Positions 7,899 through 16,929 of a stretch of DNA of 55,462 nt are shown one piece after another. The stretch is from Alphaproteobacteria bacterium (GTDB taxonomy: Bacteria > Pseudomonadota > Alphaproteobacteria > UBA1280 > UBA6503), in NCBI GenBank assembly GCA_021774615.1, contig JAJFIW010000013.1:1-55462 (forward strand). Reading direction: 5' to 3'. Each line of letters opens with the position of its first letter. Positions within the stretch are counted from its first letter, which is position 1. The notes under the pieces were generated by a model, which saw nothing but the letters and a program-made list of their open reading frames with translations, had not been told where the DNA came from and searched no databases. The position numbers and the translations under genes are program-made.

Positions 7899-10240
7899 TC
7901 TTCAGAATCTAGCAATTTAAACAAATTTAGCTCTTCGTCATTATCTTCATCGTCAGATGTATTAGAAACAACAGCAGATACAAGCTCGCTTACACGGCTG
8001 GTGTTTTCTTCCTCTACAATTTCTTCTACAGAAGATGTAGTGTCTGGCGCAAAAAATGCTAGGTTTGTTTGGTAACCGTGCGGCGGTAATTTGCCAACTT
8101 GTGCCCGCTTACCATCCCATAGTGCTAAGTCTTTAAATAGTCGGCGGCGAGAGTTGCCTGCAAGGCCAAGCCCTGTAGTTGCATTAAATACAGATATATC
8201 TTGCAGAACCCCACCTTTAATATTCATCAACCGCACACCTTTACCACGGGTCAAAGTTGGAACTTCGCTAAGTGGGAATACTAGCAAACGGTTAGCAGAT
8301 GCAAAAGTAGCTACTTTGTCTGCATCTTTTGCAATAGGATGGCAGAACATGGCCTCATCACCCTTGCTTATGTTCAAAACTTGTTTACCATTTTTGGTTT
8401 GTGATATTAAGCTTTTTGCCGCTGCAACAAAGCCAAAACCGCCTTTAGTTGCTAATAAATAACGCTTTGAACTTGGCTCAAATACGCTAATGATTTTATC
8501 GTCGCCAAAGTCTACCATTAAACGTACAGGCTCACCAAAACCGCGCCCTGATGGTAATTTAGCTGCATTAATCGTAAACATTTTACCGCTGCCAGACAAA
8601 ATGCAAATATCGGCTACAGACTGGGTTAGTATCCTATAAGCTTCGCTGTCGCCTTCTTTATACTTTGCTTCTTGGTCTGCTGCCATATGGCCTTTAACTG
8701 CTTTTATCCAACCGTGTTCGCTTAATAAAATAGTTATTGGCTCGCGCTCGACTTGTGCCTCAATCGGGATAACAACAGCAGTAGGTGCACCTAAAATATC
8801 AGTACGGCGTTTGTCGGTGAATTCTTTTTTAATCTCATCAATTTCAGTCATTAAGAATTCGGTCTGTTTTTCATCACTTCCTAATATAGCTTGAAGCCCA
8901 CTTTGCTCTGCTGACAAAGCATCAAACTCGCGCTTAATTTCCATCTCGTCTAGTTTACGTAAACGACGAAGGCGCATATTAAGAATGGCTTCCGCTTGTA
9001 TTTCATCGATACCAAAACGTTCCATCATAATAATTGCTGGATGGTCGTTATTTTTAATGATCTCAATAACTTCATCAAGGTTAAGGTAAACCACTTGGTA
9101 AGCTGCTAAAACGTGCAGACGCTCGGCAATTTTATTTAGCCGCCAAGTAGTTTTACGAACTAATACATCTTTACGATGGGTAACAAACTCTTCACAAATA
9201 CGTTTTAGAGTCATTAGTTCTGGCTCGTTATTGCTGCTAATTGCATGCATAATAACGTTAATACGGTTCTCTAGTTCAGATGCTTTAAATAAAGTCTCCA
9301 TCAGAGCTTCGGGGTTAACTGTACGTGTTTTGGGTTCGAGAACAATCCGAATGTTTTCGTCAGATTCATCACGGATATCTGCTAGCCACGGTAATTTTTT
9401 AGCATTAATAAGGTCGGCAATTTTTTCAATCAGACGGCTTTTTTGCACTTGATACGGTATTTCTGTAACAACAACTTGGTACATACCACGTGGCAAATCT
9501 TCTTTATGCCAACGAGAGCGCACCCGAATACTACCACGGCCAGTAGTATAGCATTGGGCAATAGCTTCTGGTGTTTCGGCGATAATTCCGCCTGTAGGTA
9601 GGTCTGGGCCTTTAACATAGCGGTGTAGTTTTTCGCTAGTTACATCAGGATTTTTCAAAACTTGTTTAATAGCCGAACAAACTTCACCCACATTATGGGG
9701 TGGAATACTAGTAGACATCCCAACCGCAATCCCCATTGCTCCATTTGCTAATAGGTTCGGGAAACACGCTGGGAATACTATCGGCTCTTGTTCTGTTTCG
9801 TCGTAGTTATGCTGGAAGTCAACTGTGCCCGACTCGATGTCTTTCATCATCCATTGGGCAACTTTAGTCAATTTTGCTTCGGTGTAACGCATTGCAGCGG
9901 GGTTATCGCCGTCGATACTACCAAAGTTACCTTGGCCGTCTACCATTGGGTAGCGAACTGCAAAGTCTTGCGACAGGCGCACCATCGCATCATAAACTGC
10001 TTTATCGCCATGAGGGTGGTATTTACCAATAACGTCACCAACTACCCTAGCGCATTTTTTATAGCCTTTTTCTGGGTCAAGCTTAAGAAGACGCATCACA
10101 TACAGCAACCGCCGATGAACAGGTTTTAAACCATCCCGAGCATCTGGCAATGCACGTGCCATAATCGTAGACATGGCATAAGTCAGATACCGGCTTTTCA
10201 TCTCTTCGGTAAATGATCCTTGTAAAACTGTCGTACTCAT
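7895..10240 (-). CDS. parC: DNA topoisomerase IV subunit A
   Basis: Breakage-reunion subunit of the decatenating topoisomerase. The 781-residue protein has the GyrA/ParC N-terminal fold ([33 protein letters not shown] with the active Tyr) and a reduced C-terminal DNA-wrapping domain. It reads as ParC by FQHNYDETEQEP, by SELENRINVIM, and by the last gene position in a recO-era-rnc cluster. The C-terminus ends in an acidic tail (about 740-781, DDEDNDEELN). Residue 80, normally Ser or another small polar residue, is Lys. ATG at 10240 has an AGGG ribosome site; recO lies 9 bp upstream. Confidence 0.94.
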   Translation of the reverse strand: MSTTVLQGSFTEEMKSRYLTYAMSTIMARALPDARDGLKPVHRRLLYVMRLLKLDPEKGYKKCARVVGDVIGKYHPHGDKAVYDAMVRLSQDFAVRYPMVDGQGNFGSIDGDNPAAMRYTEAKLTKVAQWMMKDIESGTVDFQHNYDETEQEPIVFPACFPNLLANGAMGIAVGMSTSIPPHNVGEVCSAIKQVLKNPDVTSEKLHRYVKGPDLPTGGIIAETPEAIAQCYTTGRGSIRVRSRWHKEDLPRGMYQVVVTEIPYQVQKSRLIEKIADLINAKKLPWLADIRDESDENIRIVLEPKTRTVNPEALMETLFKASELENRINVIMHAISSNNEPELMTLKRICEEFVTHRKDVLVRKTTWRLNKIAERLHVLAAYQVVYLNLDEVIEIIKNNDHPAIIMMERFGIDEIQAEAILNMRLRRLRKLDEMEIKREFDALSAEQSGLQAILGSDEKQTEFLMTEIDEIKKEFTDKRRTDILGAPTAVVIPIEAQVEREPITILLSEHGWIKAVKGHMAADQEAKYKEGDSEAYRILTQSVADICILSGSGKMFTINAAKLPSGRGFGEPVRLMVDFGDDKIISVFEPSSKRYLLATKGGFGFVAAAKSLISQTKNGKQVLNISKGDEAMFCHPIAKDADKVATFASANRLLVFPLSEVPTLTRGKGVRLMNIKGGVLQDISVFNATTGLGLAGNSRRRLFKDLALWDGKRAQVGKLPPHGYQTNLAFFAPDTTSSVEEIVEEENTSRVSELVSAVVSNTSDDEDNDEELNLFKLLDSED

Positions 10241-10249
10241 ATTCTACCC

Positions 10250-10963
10250 TCAGGTTAAAGTCTTCATTGTATCAATTAAGCCTTGGCGTGTCGTTAGCGT
10301 TTTCTTGTATGGAGCTAACTCTGCAAGTGCATGGTTTAGAAAATGCCCTGTTAAAGAGAAAACGTCAAGAAATCCCCCTTCTTGACCTCCAAAAAACTTT
10401 GGTAATAGTAACATTTTATTATGATACGGCAACCCCATAGTCTTAGAAACAGCCCTTCCTGTGCGTGGTGACACATAATAAAGGGGGCTATTGTCAGGGC
10501 ATGGTACTGCATTTTCTGGTGTAAGCGACAAACCAAAGCCAACCGCACTTAAAATATCAAGCTCCCACTCGGCTAAGTGCGCCCAGTAGTTTTCTTCCGC
10601 TCCTAAAGTTTCTAACATAAACTTAGTACGGTCATAAAACTTTGGCTGGGGCATATCTTCTGGTAATAATGCTGCCATCAACTCGCACTGATAACGCAAA
10701 ATTTGCAGCTTTGCCATATCATCAAATATTCTAATTATAGGGCTTGATAGTACCTCAAGGCGCAACGAACCAAGCTGAGTTTCGAGGCGGCGGCTATGGG
10801 TAATTTGTACAACATTGCCTTCAGTAAGCTCGGATTTTTTACGCCTACCACCTTTTACCAAACCTGCGACTAAGCCATATTCAGCAGTAAAAACTTTGCA
10901 TATGCACGAGCTTTCCCCATGTGCTCTTATTTCAAGAAGTATTCCCTCGCTTTGCCTTTGCAT
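10250..10963 (-). CDS. recO: DNA repair protein RecO
   Basis: Helps load RecA onto SSB-coated single-stranded DNA in the RecF pathway. The 237-residue protein begins with the OB-fold typical of RecO (EGILLEIRAHGESSCICKVFTAEYGLVAGLVKGGRR) split over residues 6-41, followed by the helical domain (WELDILSAVGFGL) found at this position in the family. It lacks the zinc-binding Cys cluster of some Gram-positive RecO proteins, as expected for alphaproteobacteria. It starts 5 bases after the era stop, within the operon rnc-era-recO-parC. ssb, the partner gene, is at 26651-27121. Confidence 0.92.
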   Translation of the reverse strand: MQRQSEGILLEIRAHGESSCICKVFTAEYGLVAGLVKGGRRKKSELTEGNVVQITHSRRLETQLGSLRLEVLSSPIIRIFDDMAKLQILRYQCELMAALLPEDMPQPKFYDRTKFMLETLGAEENYWAHLAEWELDILSAVGFGLSLTPENAVPCPDNSPLYYVSPRTGRAVSKTMGLPYHNKMLLLPKFFGGQEGGFLDVFSLTGHFLNHALAELAPYKKTLTTRQGLIDTMKTLT

Positions 10964-10968
10964 GGCAA

Positions 10969-11892
10969 CTACCGAGATTTACCTTTAGATGGCTCAAGCC
11001 CAAGCATCCGCATATGGTGGATATCAGAAGCCCAATTAGGACGAACCTTAACTTGGATAAATAAATGAACCGTACCACCAAACATAACTTGCATAGCTTC
11101 ACGTGCTTGTTGGCCAATTCTTTTTAGCATTTGCCCATCTTTACCAACAATAATTTTCTTTTGCCCATCACGCTCTACATAAATATGTTGGATAATTTCG
11201 GTGCTCTCGTCATCCCGAGTATTAAACTCCATAGTCTCGACACTAATAGAATATGGCAATTCATCTCCTAACAACAAAAATGCTCGTTCACGTGTAGCTT
11301 CCGCTGCCCAAAGGCGTGATGGCATATCGGTTAGGGTGTCTTTATCGTACAGAAGTGGCGACTCGGGCAAATATTTACCTACTTCTTTTAGTACAATCTC
11401 GCAGCCTTTTTTCTTTAATGCCGACAAGGGTATAACATCGTCAAATATATTCATCTCGCCTGCTTTTGCCATTAGCGGTAGTAGCTTAATTTTGTCTACC
11501 TTATCTATTTTATTAAGAACTAATAAAATAGGTGGGCAAGATTCATTGCTTTTGATTTTTTGTAATGACTCAATCAAACCTGTAACATTCCTGTCAAAAC
11601 CTTTAATTGCATCTACCACTAATACAACCACATCAGAGTCTGACAACGCACCCCAAGCGGCATCCACCATAGCTTGGTCAAACTGGCGCCTAGCCTTATG
11701 AATACCCGGTGTATCCACAAAAATATACTGATTATTATCTACCGTTAACACGCCACGTAAATTTGTACGAGTTGTTTGCACTTTAGGGCTAACAATAGCT
11801 AATTTTTCGCCCAGCAAACCATTAAGTAAAGTTGATTTACCCGCATTAGGTACGCCGATAATAGCAATAAAGCCTGCGTGTGTCTGAGTCAT
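10969..11892 (-). CDS. era: GTPase Era
   Basis: A ribosome-assembly GTPase that binds the 3' end of 16S rRNA. The 307-residue protein has G1 GVPNAGKS (13-20), G2 around TTRTNL, G3 DTPG (60-63), G4 NKID (127-130), and a C-terminal KH domain (about 205-295) with IIVGKDGQMLKRIG. This is the full family length. It sits 7 bp after rnc and 5 bp before recO, the classical rnc-era-recO order, implying translational linkage. Confidence 0.97.
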   Translation of the reverse strand: MTQTHAGFIAIIGVPNAGKSTLLNGLLGEKLAIVSPKVQTTRTNLRGVLTVDNNQYIFVDTPGIHKARRQFDQAMVDAAWGALSDSDVVVLVVDAIKGFDRNVTGLIESLQKIKSNESCPPILLVLNKIDKVDKIKLLPLMAKAGEMNIFDDVIPLSALKKKGCEIVLKEVGKYLPESPLLYDKDTLTDMPSRLWAAEATRERAFLLLGDELPYSISVETMEFNTRDDESTEIIQHIYVERDGQKKIIVGKDGQMLKRIGQQAREAMQVMFGGTVHLFIQVKVRPNWASDIHHMRMLGLEPSKGKSR

Positions 11893-11899
11893 GTAAAAA

Positions 11900-12613
11900 T
11901 TATCCAGTTTTTTGGGTTAAGTCTTCAGGTAAAGTTTGCAGCAATGCTCTTGCAGCTTCCTGTTGTGCTGCTTGTTTTGATGGCCCTTTACCAATAGCAC
12001 TTCCGAACGATGGAGTTATAACTTCCATCACAAAAACACGATTATGTGCTTCGCCTTGTAACTCAACAATTTCATATTCAGGCAGAGGGTGCCCACAAGA
12101 CTGTAATAGCTCTTGCAACCGTGACTTTGGGTCTCTTGTTTCTACTTTATCGAGCAAGGGTTTCCAAAATGTATTAATAAATAAGCGTGCTTGGCTAAGG
12201 TCTTCTTCTTGTGGCATGTCCAAATATAAAGCGGCAATTAAAGCTTCTATAGCGTCAGACAAGATAGAATCTTTACCACGCCCACCTGTGGCTTCCTCAC
12301 CTTTACCTAGGGTTAAGCAGTCACCAAGGCCAATTTCTCTGGCTACGATTGCTAATGTTTCTTGCTGAACTAATGCAGCATGCCGTTTAGAAAGGTTCCC
12401 CTCGCTGTCTCCACGGTAGGTTTTAAAGAGTAGGTCTGCAATACATAGATTAAGAATTCTATCGCCTAAAAACTCGAGGCGTTCATTATCATATTCATGT
12501 GGTGTGCCTTGTATCGCAGAGCGATGCACTAGAGCTTGGCCTAGAAGTTTTTTATTTACAAAAATGTAGCCTATTTTCTTTTGTAAAAAATCGACTGCTT
12601 TATTACTGCTCAT
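11900..12613 (-). CDS. rnc: Ribonuclease III
   Basis: Double-strand-specific endoribonuclease for rRNA and mRNA processing. The signature NERLEFLGD lies at residues 43-51 with catalytic Glu47 and Asp51; a second acidic pair follows in SDAIEALIAALYLD. A double-stranded-RNA-binding domain occupies the C-terminus (about 158-225; SRLQELLQS, GKGPSKQAAQQEAA). At 237 residues it is the usual length. It lies between lepB (13 bp upstream) and era, the standard arrangement. Confidence 0.97.
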   Translation of the reverse strand: MSSNKAVDFLQKKIGYIFVNKKLLGQALVHRSAIQGTPHEYDNERLEFLGDRILNLCIADLLFKTYRGDSEGNLSKRHAALVQQETLAIVAREIGLGDCLTLGKGEEATGGRGKDSILSDAIEALIAALYLDMPQEEDLSQARLFINTFWKPLLDKVETRDPKSRLQELLQSCGHPLPEYEIVELQGEAHNRVFVMEVITPSFGSAIGKGPSKQAAQQEAARALLQTLPEDLTQKTG

Positions 12614-12626
12614 AATAACACCTTCC

Positions 12627-13391
12627 CTATTTTAGGGTTTGCTTAGGGCGTAATGATTCACCAATTCTATCAAAACGTGGCTTCATATTTTTACCCCATG
12701 ACCAAAAAAGAAATTCTGCCCTACCCACAATATCACTCATCGGGACAAAGCCCCAACTTGGGTAATGCCAGTAGCGGCTGTCGTAGCTACTATCACGATT
12801 GTCCCCTATTACAACAAAGTGCCCTACAGGAACACGCATCGGTGCAACATCTTGCCCTAATGTGTCTTGTAATAGTTTAATGTATGTTGTTCCATTAAGA
12901 GTTTCTTTATATTTATCAGTATCAACAGTTTCATTATTGTATGTATATTTATGGCCACCTAATAATTCTGATGAAAGAGGCTCCTCGTTTAAAATAATTG
13001 TTTTGTCTTTATATGCAATTATGTCACCTGGAACTGCAACAACACGCTTAATATAATTCTGCATCCCGCCCATAGGTAAGTGCTTTTTAAATACAACAAT
13101 ATCTCCACGTTGTGGTGACACTTCATTTAAACGTTCTCCGTTTGAAAAAGGAACAGGCAAGCCATACGAATATTTACTAACAAACAAATAGTCGCCAACC
13201 AGTAAAGTTGGCATCATCGAACTTGATGGTATTTTATAAGGAGATGCAATAAAAGTACGGAAAACCAAAGCAATAGTTAAAGCAACAACGATTACACGTG
13301 TGTATTCCATAAAAATTTTGTATGGGCCGTCAGCCTCTGGATAAAAAACCCGTTGAAATAAACTTGGCATAGTAACTTGTTTTCCAGACAT
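12627..13391 (-). CDS. lepB: Signal peptidase I
   Basis: Removes signal peptides from exported proteins on the periplasmic face of the inner membrane. An N-terminal span (about 32-49) precedes the nucleophile Ser58 in KIPSSSMMPTL; the general base is Lys115 in NYIKRVVAVPGD. Box E (VIGDNRDSSYDSRYW) is intact. It is 254 residues long with one clear N-terminal anchor. acpS upstream and rnc downstream are each within about 13 bp, so it is part of the same transcription unit. Confidence 0.97.
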   Translation of the reverse strand: MSGKQVTMPSLFQRVFYPEADGPYKIFMEYTRVIVVALTIALVFRTFIASPYKIPSSSMMPTLLVGDYLFVSKYSYGLPVPFSNGERLNEVSPQRGDIVVFKKHLPMGGMQNYIKRVVAVPGDIIAYKDKTIILNEEPLSSELLGGHKYTYNNETVDTDKYKETLNGTTYIKLLQDTLGQDVAPMRVPVGHFVVIGDNRDSSYDSRYWHYPSWGFVPMSDIVGRAEFLFWSWGKNMKPRFDRIGESLRPKQTLK

Positions 13392-13403
13392 TAAAAAATC
13401 CCT

Positions 13404-13799
13404 CTAATAACCCTTTAAGGGGTTAGATATATTATGTTCTATCACAACAAAGGCTGCTGCGTAAGCTTTCTCGTCAGTTAATGATAAAAAAAGCTTGTTG
13501 TTTTCTGGCAGAAAACCAGCTGCTAATGGTGACAGTTTTATAACAGGCTTTCCATTTGGATCGTTAAAAATACGAATATCCGATAAAAACAGCCCATTTC
13601 TAAAAGCTGTACCCATAGCTTTAACCGTAGCTTCTTTTGCAGCAAACCGTTTTGCTAGCCAGCCAGAAGTTATATTTTCTGGCATGGCTGCTTGCTCTTC
13701 GTTAGACAAAAGTTTATGTATAAATTTATTACCAAAACGATTATACACCTTTTCAATACGTCTAATATCACATAAATCTGTACCAATGCCGTAAATCAT
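13404..13799 (-). CDS. acpS: Holo-[acyl-carrier-protein] synthase
   Basis: Attaches the 4'-phosphopantetheine arm from CoA to acyl carrier protein. The 131-residue protein has both motifs: GIGTDLCDIRRIE at the N-terminus (metal-binding Asp8) and WLAKRFAAKEATVKAMG in the middle with the catalytic Glu. Its ATG overlaps the DUF2062 stop (ATGA), showing translational coupling. In related genomes pdxJ commonly lies immediately upstream; here it is replaced by the DUF2062 gene. Confidence 0.96.
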   Translation of the reverse strand: MIYGIGTDLCDIRRIEKVYNRFGNKFIHKLLSNEEQAAMPENITSGWLAKRFAAKEATVKAMGTAFRNGLFLSDIRIFNDPNGKPVIKLSPLAAGFLPENNKLFLSLTDEKAYAAAFVVIEHNISNPLKGY

Positions 13800-14533
13800 T
13801 TATCATCTTTCTTGCTAATAGCATCTTCAATTGCATGCTCAGCATTTAAAACAACTTTCTTAAACTTACCGCCTGCCACATAGCTTTTTAAAAGTAGTTT
13901 AGCACCAATTGCATGGACTACTCTGCCACTAACTTTTGCACCTTTACGCATTCTTTTGCGAGCCTCGTGCAATATTTCAGAACGAGTATTATGGTAATGC
14001 GTAATGTTATTGTGCAATAAATAATAAGTCAGCACAGCTAAAACGATACCTGTAGGGATACCACCCACAGCCATTGGCCAAATATAGCTACTTAAGAAAT
14101 ATGAAAAATGCTCCCAAACATGGACAATAGATGGAGGGTCTTCTAGTGGTGGGCCTGTTCTGTCGCTACCCAAAATGAAATGCCCTACATTGAATGTCCA
14201 AAAAGTAATAATCGGGAATGTCCAAGGGTTACCCACAAGAGTAGCAATTGCACCCACCCAGAAGTTAGCCTGCAATAACCTTGAGATAAGAAACACCAAA
14301 ACCAAATGTAGCCCAAAAAATGGGGTAAAAGTTACACCTATACCAATTGCAGCGCCTAATGCTGAACGGTGCGCAGTGCTTTTATTACGTTTAATTTTTA
14401 GTTCCATCCAACGTAAAAGTGCTTTAACACCCATACTCGGCCATAACCACTCCCGGAACGAGTGCCACCAATGACTACGGTTATTACGGTGCATCCCACG
14501 TATACGGTCTTTAGGAACATGAAACCAAAACAT
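13796..14533 (-). CDS. DUF2062 membrane protein
   Basis: A 245-residue inner-membrane protein of the DUF2062 family, whose function is not established. The defining core is at about 55-130: HRSALGAAIGIGVTF, PFFGLHLVLVFLIS and the GNPWTFP turn between two hydrophobic helices. A third membrane span follows at about 155-180, then a basic cytoplasmic tail (about 185-245, RKRMRKGAKVSGR). It lies between rsh (2 bp upstream) and acpS (overlapping), a position seen in other alphaproteobacteria, so it is probably co-expressed with them. Confidence 0.88.
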   Translation of the reverse strand: MFWFHVPKDRIRGMHRNNRSHWWHSFREWLWPSMGVKALLRWMELKIKRNKSTAHRSALGAAIGIGVTFTPFFGLHLVLVFLISRLLQANFWVGAIATLVGNPWTFPIITFWTFNVGHFILGSDRTGPPLEDPPSIVHVWEHFSYFLSSYIWPMAVGGIPTGIVLAVLTYYLLHNNITHYHNTRSEILHEARKRMRKGAKVSGRVVHAIGAKLLLKSYVAGGKFKKVVLNAEHAIEDAISKKDDK

Positions 14534-14535
14534 AT

Positions 14536-16707
14536 CTACCCCTGTAACCTTTCTACAGTGTTAATACATTTTAGACTACGCAAAGCTGCCATCATATCTG
14601 AGAAATGTTCAACATTTAACACCTCAACGTCACACCTAATGTCGTACAAGTCGGGGCCTTTAGATTCTATCTTTAAATCAACAATATTACCTTGCGCATT
14701 AAAAATAGTAGTTGTTACAGAAGACAGAGCCCCTGGAACATGGCTAATATTAATCCGCATTCTTACAACAAATGCTTTGCCTCCGTCTGGTATTTTATCA
14801 TGCCATTTAACTGCCAACCAACGGTCTGGTTCATCGGCGAATTGCTCTATATTTTTGCAAGCCTTCGAGTGGATACTAACGCCACGCCCAGTATTAATAA
14901 TACCAACAATAGGCTCGCCCGGCAGAGGTGTGCAGCAACCTGCAATTTGTACTGCCAAACCACTAACAAGACCATCAATACCGACTGCATTTTCTTCACT
15001 AAGAGTTGGCATTTTCTTAGCAGCACCACCGCTTGATGACTCAATCGCTTCTAGATATTCTTTTGCTTTATCATCCTTGGTTTCTTCTTCATCAGGATAC
15101 AAAACATCTATAATTTGACGAGGGAAAAACCGACCTTGAGCAATAGCTGCATAAACGTCGTCAACATCTTTTAGCTTATGGACTTCAATAACTTTTGGTA
15201 AGTCCTTATCTGAAAAAGAGTGTCCTTCACGGCGCATTGCTTTTTCTAATATTTCTCGCCCAAGCTTAATCTGAGCATCAAGCTCTTGTACCCTTAAGTA
15301 CCGATTGATTGCACTTTTTGCTTTTGCAGTCACAACAATTTCTCGCCAGCCAGGGTTTGGTATTTGTCCTTTTTTAGTAACAACCTCAACTTGGTCACCA
15401 TTTTTTAGCTGCGTCCGCAATGGAACAATCCGCCCATTTATTTTAGCAGCATGGCACTTATTACCAACATCAGAGTGCACCAAATATGCAAAGTCAAGAG
15501 GTGTTGCGCCCTTAGGCAAGGTTATTAGGTCACCCTTCGGGGTAAATACAAAAACTTCATCAGAGAATAAATCCATCTTTGTATTCTCTAAAAATTCTTC
15601 AGGGTCATCGGTAGATGTAAGCATCTCTTTTAAGTCTTTAACCCAACGGTAAGATGCAACATCAGCCTGTACAGATGACTGTTTATAAAGCCAATGCGCT
15701 GCCACCCCATACTCGGAAACGTCATGCATTTCTTGGGTACGAATCTGGATTTCAATCCGTTGTGCGTATGGCCCAATAACAGAGGTATGCAATGACTGGT
15801 AACCATTAGGTTTTGAATTTGATATATAATCTTTAAACCTACCTGGAATGGCCTTGTATAAATTATGAATTAACCCTAAAACTTCGTAACACTTGGATTT
15901 ATCATCAACAATAATTCGGTAAGCAACGATATCTGTTAGTTGGTCAAAAGTTAAATTCTTCTTAACCATTTTATTATAAATGGAATAGATAGTTTTTTCG
16001 CGCCCAGAAACAATAGCCTTTATATTATGTTGTTTTAATTCTCCTGCTAGCTCTTCCTCAACTCTTTCGATAATATCATCTTGTTGGCTTAAAAAAGATT
16101 TTCGCTCTTCTATCTTCTCGTATTCTTCTTTTTTTAGAACTTTAAAAGCTCTGTCTTCAAGCTCAATTTTAACCTTATACAAGCCAACACGGTCTGCTAG
16201 CGGCGAGAAAATATCTAAGGTCTCTTTTGCAATTCGCTTTTTTGACTCTTCCTTCTTCATATGCTCAATAGTGCGCATATTGTGAGTACGGTCACATAAT
16301 TTAACCAGCAGCACTCGAATATCTTTAGTCATCGCCATAAATAATTTACGAAAATTTTCGGCTTGTTCTACAGATTTATTATTAAAGTTAATTCGAGATA
16401 GTTTGGTTACACCTTCGGTCAGGTCTGCAATTTCTTGACCAAAAATGTCTTTTAACTCGTCATAGCTTGTTAATGTGTCTTCGAGTGTATCGTGCAGCAA
16501 CCCTGTACAAATACTAGCTTCATCAAGTTTTAAATCTGCCAGAATAGCCGCCACTTCTAGTGGGTGAGTTAAGTATGGCTCGCCAGATGCACGCTTTTGG
16601 TTGCCGTGTGCCTTCATGGAAAAAACATACGCACGATTAATCAAGGCTATGTCAGCCTTATCGTTATAGCTTAGTACTTTGTCGACCAACTCATATTGAC
16701 GAATCAT
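14536..16707 (-). CDS. rsh: Bifunctional (p)ppGpp synthetase/hydrolase (Rel/SpoT homologue)
   Basis: Makes and degrades the stringent-response alarmone. The 723-residue long-form RSH has an HD hydrolase domain with His72-Asp73 and Glu76-Asp77 (HDTLED), a synthetase domain (about 240-350; GRFKDYIS, KPNGYQSLHT, EIQIRTQEMH), a TGS domain (about 390-450; FVFTPKGDLITLPKGATPLDFAY), and a C-terminal ACT domain (about 645-720). Both catalytic centres look intact, and the RFKD motif is the one found in bifunctional enzymes, so this is probably the organism's main RSH. rpoZ lies upstream, separated by a terminator and a 222-base gap rich in inverted repeats. Confidence 0.95.
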   Translation of the reverse strand: MIRQYELVDKVLSYNDKADIALINRAYVFSMKAHGNQKRASGEPYLTHPLEVAAILADLKLDEASICTGLLHDTLEDTLTSYDELKDIFGQEIADLTEGVTKLSRINFNNKSVEQAENFRKLFMAMTKDIRVLLVKLCDRTHNMRTIEHMKKEESKKRIAKETLDIFSPLADRVGLYKVKIELEDRAFKVLKKEEYEKIEERKSFLSQQDDIIERVEEELAGELKQHNIKAIVSGREKTIYSIYNKMVKKNLTFDQLTDIVAYRIIVDDKSKCYEVLGLIHNLYKAIPGRFKDYISNSKPNGYQSLHTSVIGPYAQRIEIQIRTQEMHDVSEYGVAAHWLYKQSSVQADVASYRWVKDLKEMLTSTDDPEEFLENTKMDLFSDEVFVFTPKGDLITLPKGATPLDFAYLVHSDVGNKCHAAKINGRIVPLRTQLKNGDQVEVVTKKGQIPNPGWREIVVTAKAKSAINRYLRVQELDAQIKLGREILEKAMRREGHSFSDKDLPKVIEVHKLKDVDDVYAAIAQGRFFPRQIIDVLYPDEEETKDDKAKEYLEAIESSSGGAAKKMPTLSEENAVGIDGLVSGLAVQIAGCCTPLPGEPIVGIINTGRGVSIHSKACKNIEQFADEPDRWLAVKWHDKIPDGGKAFVVRMRINISHVPGALSSVTTTIFNAQGNIVDLKIESKGPDLYDIRCDVEVLNVEHFSDMMAALRSLKCINTVERLQG

Positions 16708-16876
16708 TTTTGAAGAATTCTTACCGTAATTTATTTATAACAACCTCAATTCCAAATGCTACACATTTGAAATTACACCACCACTCGCTTAAAATGCAGC
16801 AAAGCTACATTTAGACTCGTGTGTGGACTACATTTCTAGAACAAATATATTGTGCCACATTCAGAGCCCGATAAGA
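16708..16876. promoter_or_regulatory. rsh upstream region with nested inverted repeats
   Basis: Non-coding DNA between the rpoZ terminator and the rsh start. It holds a perfect inverted repeat CAAATG-N5-CATTTG near 16754-16770, an imperfect one AAATGCAGC-AAA-GCTACATTT near 16795-16815, and an outer TGTGG...CCACA pair near 16822-16859. A separate promoter or structured leader for rsh is plausible, but no convincing -35/-10 pair can be assigned by eye. Confidence 0.35.
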
Positions 16877-16880
16877 AATA

Positions 16881-16906
16881 AAAACCTCCGCATCTGCGGA
16901 GGTTTT
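16881..16906. terminator. Rho-independent terminator after rpoZ
   Basis: A hairpin with arms AACCTCCG and CGGAGGTT around the loop CATCTG. On the minus strand it is followed by a run of T (complement of 16881-16884 and beyond), so it should end rpoZ transcription. It is nearly symmetric and could also act on plus-strand transcripts. Confidence 0.8.
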
Positions 16907-16929
16907 TACAAATATACTTAATAAACTTT

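Noticed and set aside
7895-10240. Second gyrA copy rather than parC
   Set aside because: The shortened C-terminal domain, FQHNYDETEQEP segment, and location after recO fit ParC; a distinct gyrA starts at 510.
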